This document shows, piece after piece, positions 25,010 to 36,900 of a DNA stretch of 64,000 nucleotides. Origin of the DNA: Dromaius novaehollandiae (Eukaryota; Chordata; Aves; Casuariiformes; Dromaiidae). A program made the translations under genes and the position numbers. Where the stretch lies: assembly GCF_036370855.1 (NCBI RefSeq), contig NC_088102.1, positions 44,181,835-44,245,834 on the forward strand. The letters run 5' to 3'. Every line of letters starts with the position of its first letter. The stretch's first letter is position 1. The notes under the pieces are model-generated. The model ran no database searches. It saw only the letters and a program-made list of their open reading frames with translations, and was not told the DNA's origin.

Positions 25010-25700
25010 GACCTTGCATTAGCAATGTGGTTTTCCTGCTAACCATATTCATTTAACAATAGCCAAGACCTTGTGTATTGCCTTGAAAGCTTTACCTAAA
25101 TTTGGCAACAAGGTTCCTCTATTCTGCAGCTTGCACTGCAGCGGATGGGAGCGTCTGCAGCAGCTTTGGGGAAAAAAAACAAGCCTTGAAAGGGAGAAGC
25201 TTGGACTGAATTAGATCTGAATCAAACTGCAGCTATCTCCCCTGTGCTTCTTTAATTGGAAGTTCAAATTCACTTTATTATTCCCAGTTCTGTCATTTAC
25301 AGTTTCCAATGTGCTGCAGGATTCTGTATCACAAATGATTGCAATTGCTGTGCAGAGAAACTTCGACTGCTGTGATTTCTAGAAATTGTGAAAGGTCTGT
25401 GGCGTAGGGTACATGATGTATTATTAGGCTTCAGTTAACACTCAGCTGAGATGAACGGAGGATTCCCACCTCTTTGAGGCATTACTGGGTTCCTCTTTCA
25501 TCACCTGTGAAAGGTATTCTCTAGTCTGTTTTATTTTGTGTCGTTACAGTGATGTTCAGGATAGAGCTTTGGCAAATTCCATTCTTGGGGAACAAGAAAA
25601 TACCCAGGGCATGAGTATGACAAATTAAACAAAACTGCATGAATGTGCCTTTTACCACTTTAACTGCAATTAAGCAGTTAAAGCAGTTAATTTAAGCAAT
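25010..25700. promoter_or_regulatory. Candidate conserved non-coding block
   Basis: A 700-bp AT-richer zone. Sub-blocks near 25020-25140 and 25220-25370 have enhancer-like texture: ATTCATTTAACAATAG, TTTAATTGGAAG and ACAAATGATTGCAATTG, with SOX-, homeodomain- and CEBP-like cores. No open frame above 60 codons crosses it and no repeat is recognised. It could instead be an old unrecognised repeat. Confidence 0.3.
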
Positions 25701-26217
25701 AGTATGCTTAAACCTGAATGTTTGGCCAACTGTTAACTGTTAGCTTCCTAGAAGAACAAGGCTACTCATACATACACAGGCCTAAGTGACTGGCTGTGTC
25801 TAGAAAACATTTCTCTCCTCTGCTGGAAAAGGATGCTCACCAAAGCCTTTGGTTGTGCTGATTTAGGCAAACACCTGCAGCACTTCAGAGATTAATGTGC
25901 AGCAGTTCCAGCCTGACACAGGTAGGGAAAGGTAAATGCTACTTTTCCCTGCAGAGAGACAAGGGGGTACTGTGGCTTCAAGAGTGGGAAGAAGCTGGCC
26001 ATGAGCCAAAACTAGCCAGCCTTCTTGTACTGCCTGAGGCTCCTGGGCAAGCCCTACCTCTGCCACTCCTCCTCAGGAGTCTTGAAAAGACCTCCCATGC
26101 AGTGGCAGTGCGGGGTGTTAACACCAAAGGTTGGAGAGATACAGGTTTTTTGATTCCCTTGGCCTAAACCAAGGTGAAATGACACCAAACAAAAATGACA
26201 CCAAATGATTACCTGCT
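25701..26217. other. Region downstream of the minus-strand promoter
   Basis: No recognisable exon. Read on the minus strand it would be the intron or body of any transcript started by the heat-shock-type promoter to its right. A 67-codon minus-strand frame at 26066-25863 has no recognisable domain. Confidence 0.4.
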
Positions 26218-26367
26218 TTACCCATTAACTTGGAGGCAACCTGAACCTGGAAAGCGTACCTGGTCGGCAATGGCTTCTATTGAAATGATTATGACAAACA
26301 GAGAAAAGCAGTGAAAGAAAAAGGAAGACACAGACACCACCCTTCTATTTTGCTGTGCACCTAACAT
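26218..26367 (-). CDS. Possible small membrane-anchored ORF after heat-shock promoter
   Basis: This is the first ATG met on the minus strand after the predicted start site at about 26396, and it opens a 49-codon frame ending at 26220-26218. The predicted peptide has a pair of arginines at residues 8-9, then a long hydrophobic stretch from about 10 to 34 (core FFFHCFSLFVIIISIEAIA), which resembles a signal peptide or signal anchor. A consensus-like donor, CAG|GTACGC, lies after residue 36 (exon end at 26260), so the frame may instead be a first exon spliced to an unseen second one. I recognise no homologue. Such a short frame can be chance; its position behind a strong promoter is the only support. 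Confidence 0.15.
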   Translation of the reverse strand: MLGAQQNRRVVSVSSFFFHCFSLFVIIISIEAIADQVRFPGSGCLQVNG

Positions 26368-26501
26368 CCCCAAAAAGCCTCCAGCACTGAGCACGTGCGT
26401 GCATTACCGCGTCTGCGGGCTTTTATAGGCTTTTGCCCCCCCCCCCCGGGAGGGCGATTCCTCGGTTCTCATGCAAATTAGCTGTCATGCGCAGTCTGCC
26501 C

Positions 26502-26519
26502 TTCTGGAACCTTCCAGAA
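26502..26519. promoter_or_regulatory. Perfect four-unit heat-shock element
   Basis: TTCTGGAACCTTCCAGAA reads as TTC-nn-GAA-nn-TTC-nn-GAA with every unit perfect, the high-affinity HSF trimer site. It lies 75 bp from the minus-strand TATA box. Confidence 0.8.
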
Positions 26520-26663
26520 ATGGTCTAGGGGGTTCTCGGGGTCTCTGGTGGACTCCGCCCCTGCCGTTGCGATGCCAGGGCCAATCAGAAAGTGGGACTG
26601 GGCGCCCTCCGGCGCACCTCCCCCTGCTCCCGTCCTCTGTTGCCCAACGGCGGTGTGCTGCTG

Positions 26664-26676
26664 TTCCAGAAGCTTC
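26664..26676. promoter_or_regulatory. Second heat-shock element, three units
   Basis: TTCCAGAAGCTTC reads as TTC-nn-GAA-nn-TTC, three perfect units, about 145 bp from the first element. Two clean elements so close together are unlikely by chance. Confidence 0.65.
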
Positions 26677-27735
26677 TCCCGGGTGGGGGCAGCCCTGTGC
26701 CGCGTTGTTTTGCTCGCTACGTTTATGGTTTGCTACTGCCATGCAGAACTTGTTTGCAAAAATTCATCTTGTAACAATGTTTGAGACATTAACAACTTGC
26801 ATGTCCTAAATGGTCTCTTACACAGGGAGATGTGTGTAATGGAGACAGGACAGAACAGACAGGCAGGTATATCAGAGTCATGCTGTGACACCTGAATTTT
26901 TTTTTTTGGGGGGGGGGGGAAGGCAGGCTGTTCTCAGAGTATTGTCTGATCAGAGCTTTGCCCAAGCCCCTGAGCAGATGTGTTGGCACCACCCATCCAT
27001 CCCCTGCAATCTTCCTCAGCAGGCTGTTTGGGAAATGCCTTTTCCCTGATTGAGAGACTGCCTGTGCTCTGCCACCCCCTGCTTCTTAACACCAGCACTT
27101 CCGCTGGGAGCTGCAATTGCACACTGTTGGCTCAAGAAACACAAAACCATCAATCCCCATTAGGCAGCGCTGAGCTCTGTTGCCCAGCAAGTTACACCAG
27201 CGAAATGTTACAGAGCTGAGCCCCACTGTGTGGCAAGCTTCTGGGAACTGCTGTTTCAGGCTGCTCAGATGCCCTGTCAAGCGCTTCTTGCACGTGCTGC
27301 TTGGTGCAAGTGGGTACTGCTGGTGCAGCCTATCACTAAACATGCCTGAGGTTTTATTGGAGAAACTGCTCCTGCTATTTGGTGGGGAAAGGCAGCCTAT
27401 CCCCAAAGGGGGTCCTCTGCTTCCCACATCATTTTGGGCACCACAACAACCCCTTCACCCCTCCTTGCCTGGGGGAGCATGTGCTCTTGCAGGCACAGTG
27501 GGGAGGGACTGACAGCACGTCCTGCAGAGGCACCCTGGCTGGCTCTCCCCAAAATCAAATTGGGGCAAATGGAGCACCTGTGAGACCTGGGGGAAACAGG
27601 CATGGTTTCAGAGCCCCTTTTGGGGTGGCTGCTCTCCCTGCTCGGATGCCAAGGCAGAGGGATGTCAGAACAGCTCTGGGATGTGCTTCTAGTGTGAAAA
27701 GCTGAGTTCAGCCTGACTGTGGAGAATGAAGCCAA
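26677..27735. other. Intergenic, no gene seen
   Basis: Contains the T11-G12 junction at 26897-26919 and an isolated CACGTG at 27291-27296. Overlapping open frames up to 113 codons have no domain. Confidence 0.45.
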
Positions 27736-27980
27736 AGCAAAGAGAAAGCAGAGTCACCCTTTGGTTTCCCCATCTGACCTAGCCTTAAAAACTCAATTTG
27801 AAGGCGGCATTAGGGAAGTAAGATATCATTTATCAGGAACGACAGATCCAATCTATAAATTAACATGCTCAGCCTGGGAGTCAGGAGGCAGAGATATCTA
27901 TCAATTTCTCCCTGGCAGACTGACACAAGTGCACAAATTTGGCCAATTCCCCAGAGAAGCATCCGGTCTCCAGTTGGTCT
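27736..27980. promoter_or_regulatory. Candidate conserved non-coding element
   Basis: A 240-bp block of even composition with AAGATATCATTTATC, CAATCTATAAATTAAC, AGAGATATCTATC and CACAAATTTGGCC. These include GATA-type (AGATATC, TTATCA, TATCA) and homeodomain-like cores. A plus-strand open frame of 87 codons crosses it but has no domain. Composition-based inference. Confidence 0.3.
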
Positions 27981-30900
27981 GAGAATCTAGAAGTGTTTTG
28001 AGGGCAGAGCCAGTTATGGGGAAATTATATGGGAGAGCTCTGGAAAGGAACAGAGTTCCCTAACTCCCCTCTTTCTTCCACCCCACCCTGTCCCTGCTGA
28101 CTTCAAGGGGAATATACCACTGGAGTGAGAGGTCCCTCAACGAAATGGGGCTCACTTATCAAGTCGAAAGGCATAGTATATTTTTAAATGTGCTGTCAAG
28201 GTACTTAATATATGATGCGTTGCAAAACTGCTGCAGTCCATCAGGGAAGAGCTGACTATTTCAAGATGCATCTACATAGTTCCCCCCCATCCCAGGGAAA
28301 GGATTAATCATATGGATAGTATTTGCTGTTTACACGAACAATACAGTTGCCTACAGAAGCATAACTTCACACATATACAAACTGTTATCTCCGTTTTCAG
28401 TAAATCTAGGATTTTAGGGCTGCTCATCTTCCAGCGCTGGGAGATGCCTGGCTAAGTTCTGGTGATATCTGGCATGGGTCTGCTGTAACAAGTAAGCAGA
28501 CAAGGACATGCACAATACTCCCACAAGGTGCTTGTCTCACAAAATCCATTTTCTACATAAAATCACAGAGGCTAGGCCAAACTGTCATATGCACCTACTT
28601 TCTGGTGCCCTGCCCACCATGTACTGCTGTTGCCTCTTGTGCTGGTGTGCCTAGGTACTTCCCCAGCTTCAGCAGAAATTGTGGGGGCTCCAAAGTATCA
28701 GCAAGATGTCTTCCTCTGAGCATCCAAAATAAATTGTGAAGTGACTTTGCCTGGCTCTGTGTGTCTCACTGCCCATCAAGCACAGTTCTCCCTGCTGGGA
28801 GCATGGAAGGAGCTGTGATCATGGGAAGCTCCCTGCTGCTGTGGCCTTCCCCACCCCAGGAAACACCCAGGGAAACAAGGCAGCAAGGGGTCTCTTCGGT
28901 GCCCAGGGCCCCTGACATAGCTTTCCCTTCCTTCCCCACCTGTTCCGCAGCAGCAGATAGCAGATGCTTTCTGCATCAACCACTGCCTGCAAAAAGAAAC
29001 TATAAAGAATAGTGGCCAAGGGGATTATTCCCTTCAAGGGAAACAGAAGTGAAATAATCAGGAGGCTCAGACTGTACAGCCAGGAAGCCCGTTAAAACCC
29101 TCATAAATAAGAGCCCGTGCAGACAGCAGGTACTGCAGGGCTTTATAGGCCTATAAAACACCCTGAGCTGCCACCAAGGCTGGAGGGGATGGGTAGGGAA
29201 TCTAATTTCACAGGATTTAAAGCAGGTGAGAGAGATATAAATGTGTGTTTTTAATAGTAATTAATGCTGCCATTCAGAAGCACTTAAGCACTGGGTTCGG
29301 AGAGTTTCCAAGGGCCTGTCTCATAAATCATCAGCCTGCTACCTGCCTGCTGTGCTCTTGGGGAGCTGAGCCATGGCTGGCGTGCTTGATCCAGGCGCTG
29401 CAGCAGAGTGGCCGCCTCAGCGGGGGCTGCATGGTGCAGCCCACTAGTCCTCGCCCAAGCGGGGCAGCAGCAGCTTGCTTCACCTCTCTTCTCTGTGGTG
29501 GGAATATTAATAAGTCACTGCCAGTCTGGTGTTATTCACAGACAGGTGCTGAGGGTTTTGCAGAAGTTTGGAGACTGAGACAGCAGGGCTGTTTCCTAGC
29601 CTGAGCAGAGAGCACAGCAGTGCTGCAATCAGGCTGCTCTGGAGCTGCTGCAAGTGGGTATTTTCCCAGCAGCTTCCCCTCACCACCCTGGTCTGGCAGA
29701 CCCTGATGCTGCCTGCCCCATGCTGGCCCAGATGAAGGGAGATGGCACAGCCTGCAGAAGTGCGCTTGCCAATTTATTGTGCTGCGATCAACAGTGTGGA
29801 AAACAAGCATTTGAAATGCTCTGAGTCACTGAGCAAACTTGTCAAGTACCACAGGGGGATGTGCGGGCAGCAGGCAGCGGTGCCCTGGCAGCTGGCTGCA
29901 GGTGATGGGGAGCTCATCCTTGGCATGCATCCGCTAGGGAGCAGGGGCTATGTGGCCATGCATGGATGCTGCGGTGCTGTGTTTTGACCAGGTCCTAGCT
30001 CTCTGAGACATGGAATCAGGTAAGGATCTCAGCATGGCTCAGGGGGGAAAAAAGAAAAGTTTTCAAATAAATAGCAGGAAGGGTGGAAGTATCCATTCAT
30101 TTCCAAGGAATCTTCAGGTTTCAGCTTTCTGGCCTTTAAAAGAGCAACAAATGAGCAGCCCCGCTATCCCTCTTTATCCTGGGCCATCCTGGTATGTGCA
30201 GAGATGCACCTTCTTTCAAGGTTATCTCCTGTTCCTGAAAGCCAGGAAGGCTAAATAGCAGCTTCCTCATGGCTAACTTTTTACTTTTCAGCCACTGGCT
30301 ACCAGTTTCCTGCCCTTGTTGAGTCATTTCTGCTGTGCAGATGTTTGGGTCCCGTGCAGCCTGAGTCTCTCCATCTCCATCTCCCAGTTTTAGTGAGGAG
30401 GGAGAGGCTGCTGCTGCCCACAGGGATGAGGTGGATAGCAGAGGGTGCCCCAGGAGCGCATGGTAAACGCTCAGGAACCACAGGGTATACATAAAACCTA
30501 TGTTGCTTTTTTGGTGGTATGATTTCTAAGCTGACACCAGGAATTCTTGGGGTCTGATTTTTACACCATTCTTGGAGAGAAGGTTGAGAAGATGATAGAG
30601 GCCAGGTAATTAGTGGGGAAATACAGAGCTGACCGCTAGAGATGTGCCTCATGTGTTAGCATCCCCACAGCATGCAGGAAAGGAACTGCAGTGCTCGTGG
30701 CCTTCACTGCACGCGTGCACCCACTCTCGCCTCCCACGGCTGGCAGTGGGGAGGCAAAGCAGGACGGCAGGTCTGGGGCTCCTCTCCAGCCCTGCCCAAG
30801 TCCTGCCCAGGGCAGCGCAGTCCAGCTCCAGCCTTGGCCCAGTCTTGTCCATCCCTGTCTGGGAAGGCTTCAACTGTGTGTCTGCCCTGCCCTCTAGTGT

Positions 30901-32500
30901 CACTTTTACCACAACTACACTTTATAAGCCAAGTAACTCTCTCCAAAACCTCTAGTACAAATTGTTCAGTGGTTTAAGATGTTAATGTTTCAGGCAGAGC
31001 TTAACTTTTATACTGGGGGAGCTGGACAGATGAAGGATCTAGACTTAGAGATTTGCCAAATGGTAATGCATTAATGTGAGGGGGGAAGGAACTTTCCTGT
31101 TCCCCCCACCTCCAGTCTCTGTGCAGGGTCAAAGCAGATCACTGCAATTTCATGTAGGCAGGAGTCCTGAGGAGACCAACGTTTGGAGGAGAAGGGGAGA
31201 GACTTCTCCTAGGAATGAACTGGGGTTGTAGCAGTTTGTCACACTGAGGCAGCTCAGCAGGGGCTCCTGTGAAGAGACTGCTCAGCTAACAGCACAGAGA
31301 TCAGGAATTTGCAAAGAACAACAAAGCCAGGGAAACCTTCAGTAACTATTTCTCATGCATTCATCTTCCAGTTATCCAGGCTGGGGATTAACCAAGCCTC
31401 AGATGCAGAAACAGTTGAAATATAGTAGCATCTATTAGCTGAGGGGCACCTGTACTGCTCCAGAACCAGCTCAGGTCTGGAAACCATTAGCTGCCTTAGC
31501 CTGGCACACAGCCCCATGTAGAGGTCCTGCTGGGCCCCACTGCCTCCACACTGGCTCCTCCAGAGCCGAATCAGTGTTCCTGCTCCAGGGTCCTGGCACC
31601 AGAAATAAGGAGGCTGAAGTGCACAGACACTGCAGGAGCTCTTTTACAGATCCAGTTTGGATCCAGTGGGGAATTAGCCCCTTCTGGGCTGAGCCTGAGC
31701 TGACTCTGCAGGAGGTCCCCCCCTGCCCTGGGGTCCAGCCAGGTGTCTGACCTGGGTGTGGCTGGATCCAAGCACTCTTTGGTTGCTGTGACAGAGCTCC
31801 TGGAGCTGGGCAGTGTGGTGCAGGCATGTGTCTTTGCAGCAGCTACTTGGGTCAACAAGGCTAGTACAAAGCTCTAACTAATGAATCCAACTGGACCAAA
31901 TCTGTTTCCCTTTTGTGTTGACATGAGGACATCTCTACATTGGGGTCCCCAGATGATCCATGTTTTTCTGTTGTATGAATACAGAGGGACCTATTATCCT
32001 GCACAATGGAGAGGTGACTGTAGCATTACCTCCCACAACCCATTTCTCCTATCAACCAAGAAGGTTCTGGAAAGACGTTGTATCATAACCGGGAATGTTG
32101 GCATTAGAAACAGGTATTGTTTTAGAAAGATACTATGCGATTTCTATATTCTCTCACCCTGATTCATGTTTACTGCCTCACAGATACCTGATCTGCCTGT
32201 TCTGATCAGATGAAGCAGGCTTGGAGTTTGCATTGGCTTCCTTTTCCTGTACCATCAACAAATGCAAAACAGTTTGATTACTGAGGCCTGTTATTACCAG
32301 GGAATATCTGCTGTTGAAAGATGGAACACTAAGCCTCAAGTTAATTCCAAACTTGCTGCCCCTGCGATGACATACACAGCAATATAGACGAATCACTGGT
32401 AGGTCTAGTAAAGTAATACACCTGTGACTGAGTGAACCCTCCTGGGTTTTTAGTCTCTGCTTGGGTTCCATTACAGGTTCACACTGTACATGTGTATACA
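27981..32500. other. Intergenic, no gene seen
   Basis: Unique DNA. An AT-rich stretch around 29215-29290 (TTTTTAATAGTAATTAATGC) might be a small conserved element. Open frames of up to 119 codons lack domains and overlap antisense frames. Confidence 0.45.
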
Positions 32501-32590
32501 CACATACTCACTCATATGCTATGTACAGACACACATAGACATATATACACATATATGTGTATGTTTATACATATAGATAGATAGATACTT
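32501..32590. repeat. CA/TA-rich microsatellite with palindrome
   Basis: Imperfect alternation of CA, TA and TG steps ending in a short GATA run (ATAGATAGATAGATAC). It contains a perfect 18-bp palindrome, ATACACATATATGTGTAT, at 32545-32562. Confidence 0.8.
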
Positions 32591-33829
32591 TCACTTGTAA
32601 GACCCTTACTCTGCAATCATCTACCAACATACTCCACACTCTGCAATCAGTGCCCAAATATGTGCATCAGGGATGTTTGTAGTAACTGGAAATCAGATAC
32701 CCATATACACAAAGAACAATAAATCCTTAAGCGTTACAGCAGTTACCTCACTGGTGAGCTGGTTTCTTCCCATTTCCCTTACAGAAGCACAGAGGTAGTG
32801 GAATGTGGCCTATTTTTGATCCCAAAGGATTTTCTTCCTGAAGACCCAGAAATGCCTAAGACTCGTGATATTTTCTGCTACTTCGTTTGCTATTCAGCAT
32901 GACTTAAAACCGCCCTATTTCCACATTAACAAGCTGGTTGGCACTTTCAAGATACCTTCTCTCGTGTGGCTAGGAAATGAAGTTTATATGCTGGCTCCCC
33001 ACGGGGTCTGACCACTGCCCAAAAGTGTATTGCTATTTTATCAGCCAGGTATCAGCTGTTTATTGCTGATTTGCTTGCTTTTATGCAGGTCACATAATTT
33101 GGGGGGGAAGGGAAGAGTTCTCCTCAGGGGAATAACACCTGTCATATTTTTAAAGTTTTTTTGTTAACATAGGAAAAGATTAAATGAGTTGTAGGAGTGC
33201 ACATAAAGCTGTGTGCATGCCAGCCCCTGCCTGCTCAGGAGGGAATGCCACAGGCAGGCAGAGCGCAGGTACCTCTCTGGACATGAGAGCAAGGACACTA
33301 CAGGGACAGTCAGATTTCCCAGTATCAAGAACCTGTCAAAGCTGCTCATTTTCCAGTTTGAGACCTACACCAGCGATAACTTCATTTTGCAAACACTGAA
33401 AGAACATGAACCAACTCTCTCCAAGAGCATGAGGAGAAATAATCCTGTGCTGATCCTTTGTTATATTTGTTATTGTGTGAATATACAACCAGATAGCAAG
33501 GCAGAAAAATACCTAGGTCCTTTCCACATGAGGAAGTCAAGTGCTGTTGCTATAGCAAATTAAACATGTTCTATAGGGAAGTTAAATATATTTTAACTTA
33601 TCAAAAACTAGGTTAAAGGGTAACTTGGTATGTCTATAAGTGCTTGCATGTGTCATAAAATTGTAACAAAATCCAGATGTTGAAACCTTGAGCTAGGCAA
33701 CTCTAAACATGAAAAAAGAATGCATGTTATTTAGTGGGAAAGCAATCAGGCACTGGAATGATTTTGCTAATGTCCTACTGAATTCTGTATTCCCTGAAAT
33801 GTTTTTAATCAAGATTGGGGTTTTTTTCA
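32591..33829. other. Intergenic, nothing seen
   Basis: AT-richer unique sequence without a recognisable gene or repeat. A plus-strand open frame of 116 codons at 33213-33563 has no recognisable domain. Confidence 0.45.
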
Positions 33830-33985
33830 CCCTAAAAGATCAGCTTTAAATCAAGCAGGAATTAATTCAGGCAAGTCCAAGGCTGGTGTTTTTCAAGAGG
33901 CCAGGCTACACTGTCGCAAAGGCCCCTGCTAGCCTATTAATTATCACCTTTACTCTGGAATCTCTAATCACCTAAACCTTTAAAG
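33830..33985. promoter_or_regulatory. Candidate conserved non-coding element
   Basis: Contains CAGCTTTAAATCAAG, GGAATTAATTC, CCTATTAATTATCACC, CTCTAATCACC and CCTTTAAAGCACC. This is a dense set of ATTA, TAATC and TCF-like CTTTAAA cores. Motif-based inference only. Confidence 0.3.
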
Positions 33986-36900
33986 CACCTTTACCCCTAA
34001 GTAGAGCATCCATGTGAGGCAGGTAGGGAGGCACAGCTGTGGCAGTTTTTTCACTTAAGCAAGCTTTTATTCAAAGCACTTGTCAAAACCATTGCCATGC
34101 TGTAGACAAACTCTACCTAGGGAGACTGACCAGAGCAACTATCACAGAACTATGTGATTGTCTGAGAATAAATCACTTTTATTTTGGAATACAGTGTCAA
34201 CACTAGGGAGTTATATTGGCAGAGCTGAGATAGCAGTTGTGGTCAATTTTCCTATATAGACGTGCCATACATATATTATAAGTCTGGAGAACACTCTTCC
34301 CAAGAGAAGCAATGAATGCTTTATTGATTGGGATATTTCAAACTTGTTTAGGACAACGCAATCTTTTATTTGCTGAATGAACAGACAAAGGGGAATTCAG
34401 AGGGTTTTTTTTCCCCATTTCCAATTTCTGTGTTTAGTTTAGAAAAGACTTTTTGAACAACACTGGCAAGTGGCAATGAAAAAATATGATCTGCATATGG
34501 CTCTGCTAACATCACAGGGGCTGTCTTGTGACCTTACTGGCAGGAGAGGCAATTTTTTTCAAATTAAAGATGAACCTGTGAGGCTGAAGCCACAGGTGTG
34601 TATAACAAACCACTGGGACCTTTAGACTCTCTCCAGCATCTCACACATAGCCTAATGTTTGTTTTGCTTTCCTTATTCATTTAGTACTATTTACAGAAGA
34701 AGTGTTGGGATCAATTTGAACCTGGAACTGGAAGGTAGTAGACAGCAAGGAACACAGGAGAGGAAGCTTGCGATGAGTAAGTTTTAGCTGCACTTCTAGT
34801 ATGCAGGATCAAAGCATGGCTCAGCTAGAGGGAACACCTGTCAGTAATTTCCAGCACATCAAGGCTTTCCCTGGCCTTGATACCAGCTCCTCAGCAGACT
34901 AATCAACTTTTCTGTTTAGATGGCAGGAGCTGGCAAGCCTGTGTCAACCTGCTCTCGTGCCCCTGTGTGTGCTGGGGTATTCGGGCACCTTCACCAGGCA
35001 AACAGCTTTTGCTATGGCAGCTTATCCAGCAGCTTTTGCAAGCAGACAGAGCTGAGAGGTGGGTAAGGCGAGGAGGCTAAAGTCCCTTGGGATTGCTAGG
35101 GCTCTGATCAGGCTGGAAGGATGGATGTCTGATACGCCGCTGCAATCTGCAGGAGTGATACCTGGCATTCAGCACATACCCAGGGAAATGCTCAAAGGGC
35201 TCCTCTGCGTCACCCTGCGCAGCACTCAGGCAGCTTGGGACAAACCCAGACACCAACTATGTCTGCCTAGTGGGAACTTTATGCCCACCTGTGCCCAGAT
35301 GCTTTTGGCAACAGAAGGTGTACGGGGAGAGACAACATCTTTTATGAGACTGATACAACTGGAAAAAAAAATTCAAGTGCTATTTTAGAGACCTGAGAAG
35401 AGTGTCTTGTGCCTGAAACATTTTCCAGCCTTATCAGCTGGTCTAATGAAACACATTATTTCTCTCCCCACAAAGCTGCCATGCTTCTCTGCCCTTCACA
35501 ACTGCAAGAGGACAGCTGCTATAAGGGCTATTAACGCTGCTGACCTTGCCTGTGAAATCTTGCTAATTGTGCTCTCTGCGAATTGCTAGGCCCCAGGACA
35601 GCAGACAGGATGTTCTGCAGCAGTCTCAGCCGAGGTAAGGAATGGGGATTGTACTGAATGGTGTTTGACACTGAACTCACTGCTGCCTCCCCTGCATATT
35701 GAATTTGGTATTAATTTTAATTTATTATGTTGTATTCAGCAGTTTAAATTTGCAACATACTAGAGAATTTAGTATTGAAAAAGCTTCATTGTATAAAACA
35801 CTTAAGAAAAGGCAGGAGATTTTGGCACATGGTTAGGGGCAGATGGTTTTTATACCTGGAACAGTGATTTGGGGTTGTGGGATAATCACCTTAGCAGGAG
35901 AGACTGTGTGTGCAGCTTACACAGATACCCAGGCTACCTTTAAATTATCTGGTTCCTGTATTGCTTGCACCGTAGCAGGGCGGTACAGAGTTCAGCACAA
36001 ATCAGTAATGGAGCAGTTAATGGTGTTGGCAGTGACATTTTCACGGTCAGATTTTAAAGTTAACGCTCCAGGAAGAGGAACAAGGCAGCTGACACTTCTC
36101 TGTATTATCTTTATGACACAGTTGCAGATGTCACCGTGCCTACTCCATTTAGGTCATATTTACCTCCACAAAAATGAGAACTTTATTTCTGTAAATAAGG
36201 CTTAGACAGCAGAGCACAGATCTGTATTTTGTGGCAGGCTGTGGGCAAAATGCACATTAGAAATCACTGGGTGTACAGGACCCAGATCACATTTGGTCCA
36301 ACCAGTACATAGAGGACATTGATATGAGATAGCAGAGCAGGTATTATTCCTGACAGAGGTGCTGCCATCAATTAGCTTCTTGATGCCAAGACCTGTGTAG
36401 TGGAGAAGGAAGCTGTTCCATGAAAAAGTGATCTCTATCCTGTTATCTCTCCCCATCTTTACTTGTTAATTCAACCCCAAATCCTTTCCATGACAGATTA
36501 CAGTACATTGATGTGAAACACTCAGTTCACCTGAAATATCTTCAGGCCACCTGACATTCAGATTTTGCAGTATCAAATACTTCATTGACAAAGTGAGTCT
36601 CTGGCCTTCGCAAGCACAAGGAACATGGTTCTGTAAAGAGATGCATGCTGTCTTCCTGAATTTGCAGGCAGCCTGAAACACTGCCTCTGTTCTTGTTTGT
36701 TGTGCAGTCAGCCATGACTGCAACTTACAGAAGTGTACCCAAACTGGTTGCATGAGTACTTCAATTGCAGAAGTGTGACACCTAATGCTGGCAAATTATC
36801 TGTATGTTTTGCTGTCTTAAGAGGGAAGCCCCCTTGCAACAGCAATCTCTCAGCTACCACAACTGTATTAGCCTACATAAGGGTAGCTTAGGTTCAGGTG

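Larger units (their letters stand above)
26392..26676 (-). promoter_or_regulatory. Heat-shock-type promoter (HSE, CCAAT, octamer, TATA)
   Basis: Read on the minus strand from upstream to downstream, it contains: a three-unit heat-shock element at 26676-26664; an inverted CCAAT (ATTGG) at 26585-26581; a GC box at 26561-26555; a perfect four-unit heat-shock element at 26519-26502; an octamer ATTTGCAT at 26478-26471; and TATAAAAG at 26427-26420. A CA initiator sits at 26397-26396, 31 bases after the start of the TATA box and inside a CACGTG E-box (26392-26397). The order and spacing resemble HSP70-class promoters, and the surrounding sequence is GC- and CpG-richer than the rest of the intergenic region. 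Transcription would run leftward. No known heat-shock protein is encoded there. Confidence 0.55.

Noticed and set aside
32501-32590. CA/TA-rich tract considered as a repeat array of the CRISPR type
   Set aside because: It is a plain microsatellite in a vertebrate genome with no spacer structure.
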